In this document: positions 32,332 to 41,632 of the stretch, piece by piece
How positions within the stretch are numbered: position 1 is the first letter of the stretch
Layout of the letters: every line of letters begins with the position of its first letter
From: an uncultured delta proteobacterium
GTDB taxonomy: Bacteria > Myxococcota_A > Polyangia > Polyangiales > Polyangiaceae
Assembly: GCA_903892415.1 (NCBI GenBank)
Contig: CAITIQ010000506.1
Location: forward strand, 1-64,000
DNA: 64,000 nucleotides
Direction: 5' to 3'
Made by a program: the position numbers and the translations under genes
The notes under the pieces: model-generated
Databases searched by the model: none
The model's input: the letters and a program-made list of their open reading frames with translations, nothing else
Told to the model about the DNA's origin: nothing

Positions 32332-35244
32332 ATGGCGAACCAGAAGACCGTGCTCAGCGCGCCGCCGCGCGAAGCGGAGACGCTGTTCATCCGCGGCGCA
32401 CGCGAGCACAACCTCGCGATCGATGAGCTGACGCTGCCCAAGGGCCAGCTGGTCGTATTCACCGGGGTTTCCGGCTCCGGCAAATCCTCGCTCGCCTTCG
32501 ACACGATCTATGCCGAGGGCCAGCGTCGCTATGTCGAGTCGCTCTCCTCCTACGCGCGCCTCTTTCTCGGTCAACTCGAGAAGCCGAAGTACGATCAAAT
32601 TCGCGGGCTGTGCCCGACGGTGGCGATCGAGCAACGCTCAGCCTCGAGCAACCCGCGCTCCACGGTCGGGACCACCACCGAGATCTACGACTACCTGCGG
32701 GTGATGTTCGCCCGCGTCGGCGATCAGCGCTGTCACACCTGTGGGGCGCTGGCCCAAGGCACCTCCGCGGCCGCCATCGTCGAGGAGATTTTGCGGCTCC
32801 CGCAGAAGACGCGCTGCACCTTGGTGGCGACCATCGCCGAGCATCGCAAAGGCGAATTTCAAGACGAGATGACGTCGCTCGTGCAGAGCGGCTACCGAAG
32901 GCTGCGCATCGACGGCAAGGTCGAGCTGATCGAAGAGGCGGTGCCCAAGCTCGACAAGAACAAGAAGCACACGGTCGAGGTGATCGTGGACCGCGTGGTG
33001 GTCAACCCGGACGGCAGGGCCAAGCTGACCGATAGCGTCGAGGCCACCTTGAAGTTGGGCAAAGGGCGACTGCAGGTCGAGGTGGAAGGCGCGGCTCCGC
33101 AACGCTTCTCCGAAAAGCGCGCCTGCCCCAATTGCAACATCGAGCTCCCCGAGCCCACGCCGCAGAGCCTCTCCTACAATTCCCCGCTCGGAATGTGCCC
33201 CGATTGCAACGGCCTCGGCACCAAGCTCGAAGTGGACGCGCGAGCGATCGTGCCGAACCCCAAGCTCTCGATCGATGAGGGAGCCGTCGCGCCGTGGCGC
33301 AATGTCTCGGAGAGCTCGGGCTGGACGGCGCGCATCGTCACGGCGTTATGCGCGAAGCTGGGCGTTGCTCGCGATGTGCCGTGGAACAAGCTCCCGCCGA
33401 AGAAGCGGGAGGCGCTGCTCTACGGCACCGGCGACCAGCGCATCGAGGTCAAGTGGGACAGCAAGAACAGCAAGGGTGCCTGGGCCATGAAGTGGGAGGG
33501 CCTATGCAACCAAGTGCTGCGTCGCTTCGAGGCCACCGAGAGCGAGGCCATGCGCGACAAGTACCGCGGCTACCTGCACGAGGCGCCTTGCAGCAGCTGT
33601 AGTGGCTCGCGCCTGCGCGCCGAGGCTCGCAGCATCTTCCTCGGGGACAAGAGCATCGTGGACGTATTGCGCATGTCCATCTCCACCGCGGACCGCTTCT
33701 TTCGCGGACTCGGCCTCTCTGGCGTCAAACTGCAAATCGCCACCGAGGTGCAGAAGGAGATCCAACATCGGCTCGGCTTCTTGGTGGACGTCGGTCTCGA
33801 CTACTTGACGTTGGACCGCGCCACCGCCTCGCTCTCCGGCGGAGAGGCGCAGCGCATTCGCTTGGCGGCCCAACTCGGCAGTGAGCTCTCCGGCGTGATG
33901 TACGTGCTCGATGAGCCTTCGATCGGCCTGCATCAACGCGACAACTTGCGCCTGTTGCGCACGCTGCAGAACCTGCGCGGGCTGGGCAACAGCGTGATCG
34001 TGGTCGAGCACGACGCTGACACCATCCGCGAGGCCGATCACGTGGTGGACTTCGGCCCCGGGGCCGGCAAGTTCGGTGGCAAGGTGGTCGCGCAAGGAAC
34101 GCCGGCCGAGTTGATGGCCAACCCCGACTCGCTGACCGGCCGCTTCCTCGCGGGCAAAGAGAGCATCGGTACGCCTGGCGTACGGCGCAAACCAACAGGC
34201 TTCATCACCATCACTGGCGCCACCGAGAACAACCTCAAGAACGTGAGCGTCAAGTTCCCGCTCGGCGTCTTCTGCGCGGTGACCGGCGTGAGCGGAGCCG
34301 GCAAATCAAGCTTGGTCAACGGCATCTTGAAGCCGGCGCTCGCGCGCGAACTGAACGGCTCCCAAGCTCCGGTCGGCGCGCATGAAGAGCTGAGCGGCCT
34401 CGATGGCGTGGACAAAGTGATCGTGATCGATCAGCTGCCCATCGGCCGCACCCCGCGGTCGAACCCTGCGACCTACTCCAAGCTCTTCGATCTGATCCGC
34501 GATGTGTTCGCGCAGACCAAAGAAGCGCGCGCCTACGGCTACGCGCCGGGTCGCTTCTCCTTCAACGTGAAGGGAGGGCGCTGTGAGAGCTGTGAAGGCG
34601 GCGGTATGCGCTCGATCGAAATGCACTTCCTGCCCGACGTCTTCGTTACCTGCGAGGCCTGCGGCGGCAAACGCTACAACGACGCGACGCTGCGCGTGAC
34701 CTTCCGCAATCGCACCATCGCCGACGTTTTGGCGCTCAGCGTGGATGAAGCGCTCGGCGTTTTCGAGAACGTCCCGGCGATCGCCCGCATCCTCGAAACG
34801 CTGAAGGAAGTTGGTCTCGGCTATGTCTCGTTGGGTCAGCCGGCGACCACCCTCTCGGGTGGTGAGGCCCAACGAGTGAAGCTCGCCAAAGAGCTCGCGC
34901 GGCGAGACACCGGACGCACCATCTACATTCTTGATGAGCCAACCACCGGCCTACATTTCTCCGACGTTCGCCAATTGCTCGGCGTGCTCGAGCGCTTGGT
35001 CGAGGCCGGTAATACGGTGCTCGTAGTCGAGCACAACCTGGAGGTGATCCGCATGGCGGATTGGCTTATCGATCTCGGGCCGGAGGGCGGCGCTGGCGGT
35101 GGCACCATCCTGGCCGAGGGCACGCCGGAACAGGTCGCCCTGGTCGAGAGTTCGCACACCGGCCAGTTTTTGAAGCCGCTGCTCGCACCGCCCGTACTCA
35201 AGAAGGCCTCATCCAAACGACCGAAACAGGAAGCTCGACCATGA
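32332..35244 (+). CDS. uvrA: excinuclease ABC subunit A
   Basis: 970 aa, full length. Damage recognition in nucleotide excision repair, working with UvrB. Two ABC modules: Walker A GVSGSGKSS near the N-terminus and GVSGAGKSS in the second half; two signature motifs LSGGEAQRI and LSGGEAQRV; zinc modules with CPNC..CPDC (about 264-288) and CESC..CEAC in the C-terminal half. The UvrB-binding and insertion regions lie between. Upstream SRAP and downstream GST genes are on the same strand; the GST start overlaps the stop. Confidence 0.98.
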   Translation: MANQKTVLSAPPREAETLFIRGAREHNLAIDELTLPKGQLVVFTGVSGSGKSSLAFDTIYAEGQRRYVESLSSYARLFLGQLEKPKYDQIRGLCPTVAIEQRSASSNPRSTVGTTTEIYDYLRVMFARVGDQRCHTCGALAQGTSAAAIVEEILRLPQKTRCTLVATIAEHRKGEFQDEMTSLVQSGYRRLRIDGKVELIEEAVPKLDKNKKHTVEVIVDRVVVNPDGRAKLTDSVEATLKLGKGRLQVEVEGAAPQRFSEKRACPNCNIELPEPTPQSLSYNSPLGMCPDCNGLGTKLEVDARAIVPNPKLSIDEGAVAPWRNVSESSGWTARIVTALCAKLGVARDVPWNKLPPKKREALLYGTGDQRIEVKWDSKNSKGAWAMKWEGLCNQVLRRFEATESEAMRDKYRGYLHEAPCSSCSGSRLRAEARSIFLGDKSIVDVLRMSISTADRFFRGLGLSGVKLQIATEVQKEIQHRLGFLVDVGLDYLTLDRATASLSGGEAQRIRLAAQLGSELSGVMYVLDEPSIGLHQRDNLRLLRTLQNLRGLGNSVIVVEHDADTIREADHVVDFGPGAGKFGGKVVAQGTPAELMANPDSLTGRFLAGKESIGTPGVRRKPTGFITITGATENNLKNVSVKFPLGVFCAVTGVSGAGKSSLVNGILKPALARELNGSQAPVGAHEELSGLDGVDKVIVIDQLPIGRTPRSNPATYSKLFDLIRDVFAQTKEARAYGYAPGRFSFNVKGGRCESCEGGGMRSIEMHFLPDVFVTCEACGGKRYNDATLRVTFRNRTIADVLALSVDEALGVFENVPAIARILETLKEVGLGYVSLGQPATTLSGGEAQRVKLAKELARRDTGRTIYILDEPTTGLHFSDVRQLLGVLERLVEAGNTVLVVEHNLEVIRMADWLIDLGPEGGAGGGTILAEGTPEQVALVESSHTGQFLKPLLAPPVLKKASSKRPKQEARP

Positions 35245-35873
35245 TGAAACTGTACAGCTCCGTCACCTCACCGTTCGTCCGCAAAGTCCTCGTGGTTGGG
35301 CACGAACTCGGCCTTGCCGATCAGCTCGAGGTCGTACCCGTCGTGCTCAGCCCTACCGCTACCGATGCCGCGCTCAACCAGCGCAACCCGCTGGGCAAGA
35401 TCCCAACGCTCGAGCTCGAAGACGGCACCATGCTGTTTGATTCGCGCGTGATCGTGACGCACCTGTTGACCCTCTCCGACAAGGCGGAGCTAGTGCTACC
35501 GCGAGGCAAGAAGGGCCTGCTTACGTTGCGCGCCGAGGCAGCTGCGGACGGCCTCTTGGATGCGGGCATCCTCTCTCGCTACGAGACGGTGCTGCGGCCG
35601 GAACAATATCGCTGGAGCGCCTGGGTCGATGGGCAATGCGACAAAGTCGAACGGGCGTTGCGCTGGCTCGAGGAGAACATCGACACCACTGGCAGCTCGT
35701 TCGACCTCGCAAAGATCGCCACGGCGTGTGCGCTCGGCTGGCTGCAGTTCCGCAAGCCGCTGAACGATCGCAGCCAGGGTGAAAAGCACATGGAGCTGAT
35801 CGCGCCTAAGCTCTTCACCTGGTTTGAGAGCGTGCGCAGCCGACCGAGCCTACTCGCTTCCGAGCCTCACTGA
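35241..35873 (+). CDS. glutathione S-transferase-like protein
   Basis: 210 aa. ATG 35241 overlaps the uvrA stop; a second ATG follows directly. AGGAAG precedes it. Thioredoxin-like N-terminal domain (KLYSSVTSPFVRKVLVVGHELGL; NPLGKIPTLELEDGTMLFDSRVI with the cis-Pro and the Asp-Ser that binds the glutathione gamma-glutamyl group) and an all-alpha C-terminal domain. Ser near residues 6-10 would activate glutathione as in beta/zeta-like GSTs. Substrate unknown. Overlaps the convergent sulfatase-like gene by 7 bp. Confidence 0.9.
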   Translation: MMKLYSSVTSPFVRKVLVVGHELGLADQLEVVPVVLSPTATDAALNQRNPLGKIPTLELEDGTMLFDSRVIVTHLLTLSDKAELVLPRGKKGLLTLRAEAAADGLLDAGILSRYETVLRPEQYRWSAWVDGQCDKVERALRWLEENIDTTGSSFDLAKIATACALGWLQFRKPLNDRSQGEKHMELIAPKLFTWFESVRSRPSLLASEPH

Positions 35874-38113
35874 AGCGCGCCCCAAATTCGCAACGCCGCC
35901 GAGGTCTCATCGTCGAGCTCCACCGTCTCGCGCTCGAAGCGCACGGCCTTGGCGCGCCGTTCAAAATCGGCGTGGCGTTGGCGCAGAGCGGCTGACAGCA
36001 GCGGCAACACCGGACGACGATCGAAGCTGCAACTCCAATCGATCGAGAGATCGCAGATCTGCGAGAAGGAGCCTGTTTTCTCGCGCAGGAGGTACTGATC
36101 CCAGCGTGCGGTATGCGTTTCACCAAACAGTGCGTAACGCACGCCCGAGGTCTCGAGCGCGAGACCGGAGGTCACTCGGTAGAGGTCCCTCCCCCACGCC
36201 CCGCGCAACGGCACGCCCAAGGCGGCGGCGAGCGTGGTCGCCACGTCCTCCGTCGAGGTCGCCTCTTCGACCATGCGGCCTTCCGCCAAGTCGGAGGGAT
36301 AGGCGATGTAGAGCGGCGCTTTGAGCGACGCCTCGTCGAACGGTAGTTCCTCTGGGAAGTAGTTGTCGACGCCGCTCGAGATGTCGTTGGTCACCACCAC
36401 CAGCGACTTCTCCTCAACGTTGGCCAGCGCTTCGATCAGCTTGCCGAAGGCAGCGTCTTGTTCGGCGAGCGCGAGCTGATGCAACGCCTCCACTCGAATG
36501 CGATCTCCCTCGGGCAGACGCACGCGCTTCTTCTTGCGCCTTAGCGACGCGAGCTGCTGACCGGCCCGCCGAGGTTGAATGTCCCCGGTGTATTTCTCGG
36601 GCGGGAGCGCATCCACCTGCTTGGGCGTAGGCGCCCACGGTGGATGGCCGCCCTCGGCATGAACGACCAGAAAGATGCGTGCTGCGGGCTCGCGCTCGAG
36701 CGTGGATGTGACGAAGGAAGCCGCTTCGAGCAAAGCGCTGCGTGACTCTCCCTCGGCCGGCGAGATCGAAACGAAGCGCGTCATCGAACGGTAGAAGCCG
36801 TACGGTCGGAAGGAGGTCGGAACGTCGGTAAAGAGCGCGGTTTGAATGCCAGCGTCTCGCGCGCGTTGCGTGATGGTGGGAACGCCTTTGGGTAGCGCTG
36901 ACCCGAGATCGGTAACGGTGTGCACCGCCGCAGGCAGACCCGTCAGCAGCGTCGCCAAGTTGCCGCCGGCTGTGCTGACCGAGGCGCGATGTTGCATATA
37001 AACCGCCGCGCTGTCGGCGAACTTTCCGAGGTTGTCCAGGTGGTGCACCGGCTTGTCTCCGTAGCCGGGAAGCTCGTCTCGCGTCACTCCACCCCAAAGC
37101 ACCAAGACCACGACTTGCGCCGCCGGAACAGGCTCCGGCTCACGCGTCGAGACGAGCAAGACCGGATCGCCGTACAGCACGCGACTACCCTTGGTCGCCG
37201 ACATACCCTTGAACTCGAGATGAACGATCTCTCCGGCAAACGGATCGAGCGGGGCGTCGATGTCTTCCCAGCTTTCACTTGATTTCAGATGTCGCTTGAA
37301 CAGCGTGATCGGCTCTTTACCGTCGCGCCGCAGCACCACCTCGGCGTCTCCCTCCCCATTGCCGAGCAAGCCCAGCGCGGTCCGGAATCGAGCACCCTTG
37401 GGTACGCGCAACGAACAGCGCACCGTCGTGGGTGTGCGCAGCCGCAACGCGCGATGCGGGGTCTTACCAATCACAGCGTCGGCTTGGAGCACGTCGGCGA
37501 GCGTGGGTGCGCCATAGGTGCTCTCTTCGTCGTCGGGCCAACCGATGCGCAGCCAATCGATCAGCGCCAACGCCTCGCTGCTGCGTGGCTTCCCGCGAAA
37601 GCGCAGCAGCACCTTGTGTTCACCCGCGTCGAACGGATCGGCGCTGGTCGCGGTCGTGACCGTCCGTGCATCCTCGCCACTGAACTTGGTCGAGCCCAGC
37701 GGAACCCCGTCGATGTAAAGCGAAAGCGCCTTGCCCGAGAGCGGCGCCAGGCGCGCGCTCAGAAACAGGTGCTTGGGCTCCACCAAGGTGAAGGTCGCGC
37801 TCAGCTCTTTGTCGACGATGGTGCTCCAGGTCGCACCGTTGCGCTCGATGGGCTCGAGCTCGGAGGCGGACTCGACGCGACCGACCATACCTTCGGTACC
37901 GAAGTCGATCGCGACACCGCGATGCTCGATCGCACACGAGGGGACTTCGTCGAAGAACGAAAGCAAGGTGCGATCTTGAACCGGGCCATCCCCGTAGCCC
38001 GGTTCATTCGGAGACGCGGAGTTTTGCGTCCCCGGCTTCGTCTCGGAGTTGCTGCTACACGCGACCAAGAGCCCTGCGACGAGCGCAAGGCTGCCTGCCT
38101 TCAGCGTTGCCAA
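35867..38113 (-). CDS. sulfatase/alkaline-phosphatase-superfamily lipoprotein with degraded active site
   Basis: 748 aa. Lipoprotein signal (ALVAGLLVACSS). Residues about 30-320 are beta-rich (carbohydrate-binding-like segments such as HKVLLRFRGKPR). The C-terminal 420 residues have the sulfatase-superfamily outline: VVVLVLWGGVTRDELPGYG where active members have a metal-binding DD, ASVSTAGGNLATLLTGLP at the nucleophile position (C/S-x-P-x-R in true sulfatases), VVTNDISSGVD at the later metal site and TSTEDVATTLAAALGVP. The first metal Asp pair and the CxPxR are missing, so it is likely not a classical sulfatase. Its 5' end overlaps the receiver-protein gene by 13 bp, so it is translationally coupled to it. 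Confidence 0.78.
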   Translation of the reverse strand: MATLKAGSLALVAGLLVACSSNSETKPGTQNSASPNEPGYGDGPVQDRTLLSFFDEVPSCAIEHRGVAIDFGTEGMVGRVESASELEPIERNGATWSTIVDKELSATFTLVEPKHLFLSARLAPLSGKALSLYIDGVPLGSTKFSGEDARTVTTATSADPFDAGEHKVLLRFRGKPRSSEALALIDWLRIGWPDDEESTYGAPTLADVLQADAVIGKTPHRALRLRTPTTVRCSLRVPKGARFRTALGLLGNGEGDAEVVLRRDGKEPITLFKRHLKSSESWEDIDAPLDPFAGEIVHLEFKGMSATKGSRVLYGDPVLLVSTREPEPVPAAQVVVLVLWGGVTRDELPGYGDKPVHHLDNLGKFADSAAVYMQHRASVSTAGGNLATLLTGLPAAVHTVTDLGSALPKGVPTITQRARDAGIQTALFTDVPTSFRPYGFYRSMTRFVSISPAEGESRSALLEAASFVTSTLEREPAARIFLVVHAEGGHPPWAPTPKQVDALPPEKYTGDIQPRRAGQQLASLRRKKKRVRLPEGDRIRVEALHQLALAEQDAAFGKLIEALANVEEKSLVVVTNDISSGVDNYFPEELPFDEASLKAPLYIAYPSDLAEGRMVEEATSTEDVATTLAAALGVPLRGAWGRDLYRVTSGLALETSGVRYALFGETHTARWDQYLLREKTGSFSQICDLSIDWSCSFDRRPVLPLLSAALRQRHADFERRAKAVRFERETVELDDETSAALRIWGALQ

Positions 38114-41100
38114 GGCGGCGCAAGCCGAATTCGAACCAGCTTGTCCTCTTTCACCTGAACGAAACGTGATCGCTCCTCTCCTCGGGTCTTGACGCGGATC
38201 TCGTAGGGATCCGCTTTGGCCCTGAGTTGTACGGCGGCAATCGGACCGGAGCCAATGGGTTTTCCGTCGACCAGGATGGTGTCGGTCTTTCCGGCCACGA
38301 CCTCGAGCAAACCATGGCCCTTCTTTACCTTGTCGTTGCTGCGGAGAGGAAGCTCCTCGGGCTGCGGATCAGCGGTGCGACCGAGCGAGGGCTCGCTGCG
38401 CGTCCCTTGATCGGAGCCCTCTTCCGGCGCTGTATCGCTCTTGCTCGCGTTCGCGCTGGGTTGGCTGTCGACGTTCTGCTCGCGAGCCTGATCGGTCTGC
38501 GCGAAGAGCTCTGCTTCACTCGGTCGCGAGCTCTCGCGAGCCCAGCGCGCCCAAATCGCAAAGCCGATGCCCAGCAGCGCAAAGGCAACCCAGTAAACCG
38601 ACTTGTAATCGCGCTTGTAGGGCGCCATCGGCGGCAAGTAGGCGGAGGGCAGCGGGACGCGCGGTGATAGCTCACCAGCATCGCGATTGCGCTCCTTGAC
38701 CTCGGAGGGCGGCGGGCTCTTCTTGACGTTCTTCGGCTTGGGCGTCTCCATGCGCGCCGGTGCAGACTCTGCGACCTCCGGCGGGTGCAGCGACCCGAGC
38801 GTCAACATCGGCTTCACGCCTGGCGGCAGCGGTAGCTGGCTGGGCGTAGGCGTAAGTTCGAGCTCACGTTCGCGAGACGGCTTCGCAGCGGCAGCGCGCT
38901 TGGCCTCGGCCTTGACCACCGGCGGCTTGCGGCTCTCCTCCACGCGGAAGAGCGCTTCCGGCAGCGGGGAAAGCGTGATGTCGATCGGGTTCGGCGTGAG
39001 CCGCGTACCCGACGGGGGCACCGGCGATTCATAGGCTCGCGGAGCTTCGGAGTCGCTGGTCTGCACTGGAGCGGGCGAGGGCGAGAGCGGCTTGGCGTCG
39101 TTCGCAGGCGGAGCCGGTTCCGGCAAGGGTTGCGCAGGCAAATCACCGAGCAAGCTCTGGTTGCCGGCCTCGTCGAGGAAGCTCGTGAGCATGCGCGGCT
39201 CGCTGGTGACGACCGGCGGGATGACGCTGGGCTCGGGCTCGGCGGGCTTGGTTGCTGCGCGCAACAAATCTCCAGCCGAGCGCAGATCCACCGCGAGCGC
39301 GGGCATCATCGCAGAGGCATCTTGCGGAAAGGCAATGGGCGCCGTGATCACCGGCAAACGGGCGACGGGGTTGGCGCTGCGTTCTCCGCGCAAGAGCGCG
39401 AGCTCCTCTTTGATCAGACGCGGTAGCTGATCTTCGCCGGTGCCGTCGAGCACCTGCACCACGGCTGCGTGCGAGGCGATGTCGAGCAGGATGTCCTCCA
39501 ACATGCGCGCCGAGCTGCGGCCGGTGGTGAGCAGATCGCGCGGACAAGCGCCCTGCGACAAGGCCACCATCAGCGAGCGCGCCGGCTCTGGCGTGGCTTG
39601 GAAGTAGGACAAGAGAGCGTCTTCATCGACCTCGACGCGACCCACTCGCATAAGGTTCTCCCCGGTGAGTAGCGTCTGCGCCGAGCGCGCCGTGGCGATG
39701 ATCGGAGCGAGCTGTTCGAGCAGCTTGCCGTCGAGCTCAGGCTTCGCGAGCCCGACGTCGCGTTCGGCCTTGGGCGTGCTGACCGAGAAGCGACCGTCGC
39801 CAACGCCGAGCAACGCAGCGAGCACGCTGGGCCCGCGATCGAAGGTTCCGGAAAGCGCTGTGCGCGTCGCACGCACCGGTCGCGAGGCCCGTACATCCAC
39901 TTCGTAGAGGTACGAAGCGTCGCGCACCGTGAGCGTGGCTTCTTCGCGGTGTTCGCACACCACATTCATCAACGAGAAGGTGGTCAAGCCGTCGAGCCGG
40001 CCACGCACGTCGGTGCCCGAACGGATGCGCTGCCGAATGCGAGCGCGCGGGCGCACCAGTTCGCGCACGCGCTGAACGATGGTGCCGGCGCTGGCTTCCT
40101 TGCGCAGGTAGCCGTCCACGTCGGCGCCGAGCTCGCGCACGCGCTGCAATAGGTCTTCCTTCCACGAGAGCAGCACGATCGGCACGTCGCGCAAAACGAT
40201 GTCGTGACGCAGCGCCCGCGAAAGACCGAAGCCGTCGAGTTTGGGCATCAGGATGTCGCTGATCACCAGGTCGGGTCCGACGTGTTTGGCGATCTCGAGC
40301 GCTCGTTGTCCATCGCGAGCCTCGTACACGACGGCGCCGGCGGTCTTCAAAACGCCCGCGAGGAACCAGCACACGGCAGCGTCGTCATCGACGACCAACA
40401 CCTTCATGCCGTCGAGCGAACGTTCTTCATCGCTGCGCGAAGAGCGCGTCGGCGTACGTCGGGTATCGCGATCGTTGGTCTCCTCGAGCCACGGTGCGAA
40501 CGGCACTGCGCCCTCCGGCCCACCCAACGCAAAGCGCGTTTGGCCTTGCGTGCGGATGGTCACAAGATCGCGGATGCGCGCGACTGCGCCCCACAGCGCC
40601 GCGAGCACCTCGGTGCCTTCACCCAAAGTGATGGCTCGGTTGCGCACCGCGGGATCGGCTGCGTCGCAGAGTCCGCGGTGCAGCTCTTCAGCCAGCCGCG
40701 CACCCAGCTGATCGATGGTGAGATCGCCCAGCGGTTCACGCGTGGTCTCACGTCGCACATAGCTCGTGATCACGCTGGCGCAGGCGCGTCGCAGCTCGCC
40801 CGGCGAAACAGGCTTGGGCAATACCTTCGCTACGCCCAGCGCCAGATACGGCCCGGCGTCATCGGTGCGCGAGACGCGCATGATCACCAGCACCGGCACC
40901 GACTCGGTCAGCGGATCCGAAACCAGGTTCGACACCAACCGCTTGGCGTTCGGCAGATCGGCATCCACGATCACGAGGTCGGGAGCGAGCGCCCGAGCAA
41001 CGTCCATCGCCACCAAGGGGTCCGCCGTCGATTCGATCTCGAAGGCTTGGCTGTCTGACTTGTTGGGTTCTCCGAGGCTGGCCGCCAAGGTCGCGTTGCC

Positions 41101-41568
41101 TACGCACAAGACGCTGATCGGCGCTTGATGCGGCTCTTCGGACGCGGCCTCGCTGATCGGCCCCTCCGGCCCGATCACGCGCACTGGAGCCGTGACGTTG
41201 GTTTGACCCCACGCCAGCGTGGTCATCTGCGCGATCAGCGTGCGGGTGAGCTCGAGATCGTTGGGCTCGAGTTCCCCTCGTTGGGCTGCAGCACCCAAAG
41301 CCTCTTCGACCGTGCGCAGCTCGTCGGAGAGGGCCTGAAAGCGCAACAGCTTGGCGCCCGCACCGAGCGCGTGGATCTTGCGACGCATTTCGTCGCGCGG
41401 GCGCTTGGCCTTTGGATCGGCTGCCAGCGCTTCATAAAGCGACTTGAGCTCCGACCGTCTCCTGCCGAGACCAGCGACGAAGTCAGCTCTCGCACCCGAA
41501 AGTCGCTCCGCGGGGGGAGCTTCATTCGGTTTGGCCTGCGCCGCGTTCTCTGCACTCATCGTACCCAT
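38101..41568 (-). CDS. HPt-REC-REC-DUF4388-TM-PEGA multidomain signalling protein
   Basis: 1155 aa from ATG 41568 (MGTMSAENAA); the upstream part of the open frame lies opposite the CapA gene and is rejected. Order: HPt-like helix with His66 (RRKIHALGAGAKLLRF), a degenerate receiver (about 151-268; IVDADLP), a linker region with helical motifs, a full receiver (388-505) with phospho-acceptor Asp438 (SDILMPKLDGFGLS), a DUF4388-like domain (about 525-615; GRLDGLTTFSLMNVV), a long Pro-rich linker, one TM (VYWVAFALLGIGFAIWARWA) and a C-terminal PEGA-like domain (TILVDGKPIGSGPIAAVQL). It spans the inner membrane, with phosphorelay inside and a beta module outside. No kinase is next to it; a hybrid or Hanks kinase elsewhere must feed it. 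Confidence 0.85.
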   Translation of the reverse strand: MGTMSAENAAQAKPNEAPPAERLSGARADFVAGLGRRRSELKSLYEALAADPKAKRPRDEMRRKIHALGAGAKLLRFQALSDELRTVEEALGAAAQRGELEPNDLELTRTLIAQMTTLAWGQTNVTAPVRVIGPEGPISEAASEEPHQAPISVLCVGNATLAASLGEPNKSDSQAFEIESTADPLVAMDVARALAPDLVIVDADLPNAKRLVSNLVSDPLTESVPVLVIMRVSRTDDAGPYLALGVAKVLPKPVSPGELRRACASVITSYVRRETTREPLGDLTIDQLGARLAEELHRGLCDAADPAVRNRAITLGEGTEVLAALWGAVARIRDLVTIRTQGQTRFALGGPEGAVPFAPWLEETNDRDTRRTPTRSSRSDEERSLDGMKVLVVDDDAAVCWFLAGVLKTAGAVVYEARDGQRALEIAKHVGPDLVISDILMPKLDGFGLSRALRHDIVLRDVPIVLLSWKEDLLQRVRELGADVDGYLRKEASAGTIVQRVRELVRPRARIRQRIRSGTDVRGRLDGLTTFSLMNVVCEHREEATLTVRDASYLYEVDVRASRPVRATRTALSGTFDRGPSVLAALLGVGDGRFSVSTPKAERDVGLAKPELDGKLLEQLAPIIATARSAQTLLTGENLMRVGRVEVDEDALLSYFQATPEPARSLMVALSQGACPRDLLTTGRSSARMLEDILLDIASHAAVVQVLDGTGEDQLPRLIKEELALLRGERSANPVARLPVITAPIAFPQDASAMMPALAVDLRSAGDLLRAATKPAEPEPSVIPPVVTSEPRMLTSFLDEAGNQSLLGDLPAQPLPEPAPPANDAKPLSPSPAPVQTSDSEAPRAYESPVPPSGTRLTPNPIDITLSPLPEALFRVEESRKPPVVKAEAKRAAAAKPSRERELELTPTPSQLPLPPGVKPMLTLGSLHPPEVAESAPARMETPKPKNVKKSPPPSEVKERNRDAGELSPRVPLPSAYLPPMAPYKRDYKSVYWVAFALLGIGFAIWARWARESSRPSEAELFAQTDQAREQNVDSQPSANASKSDTAPEEGSDQGTRSEPSLGRTADPQPEELPLRSNDKVKKGHGLLEVVAGKTDTILVDGKPIGSGPIAAVQLRAKADPYEIRVKTRGEERSRFVQVKEDKLVRIRLAPPWQR

Positions 41569-41632
41569 CGCACCGGCGGCTATCATGGGGGGAGGAGAAC
41601 AGCCCAATTTGTGGCGAACGGTGCGGCGTCCT

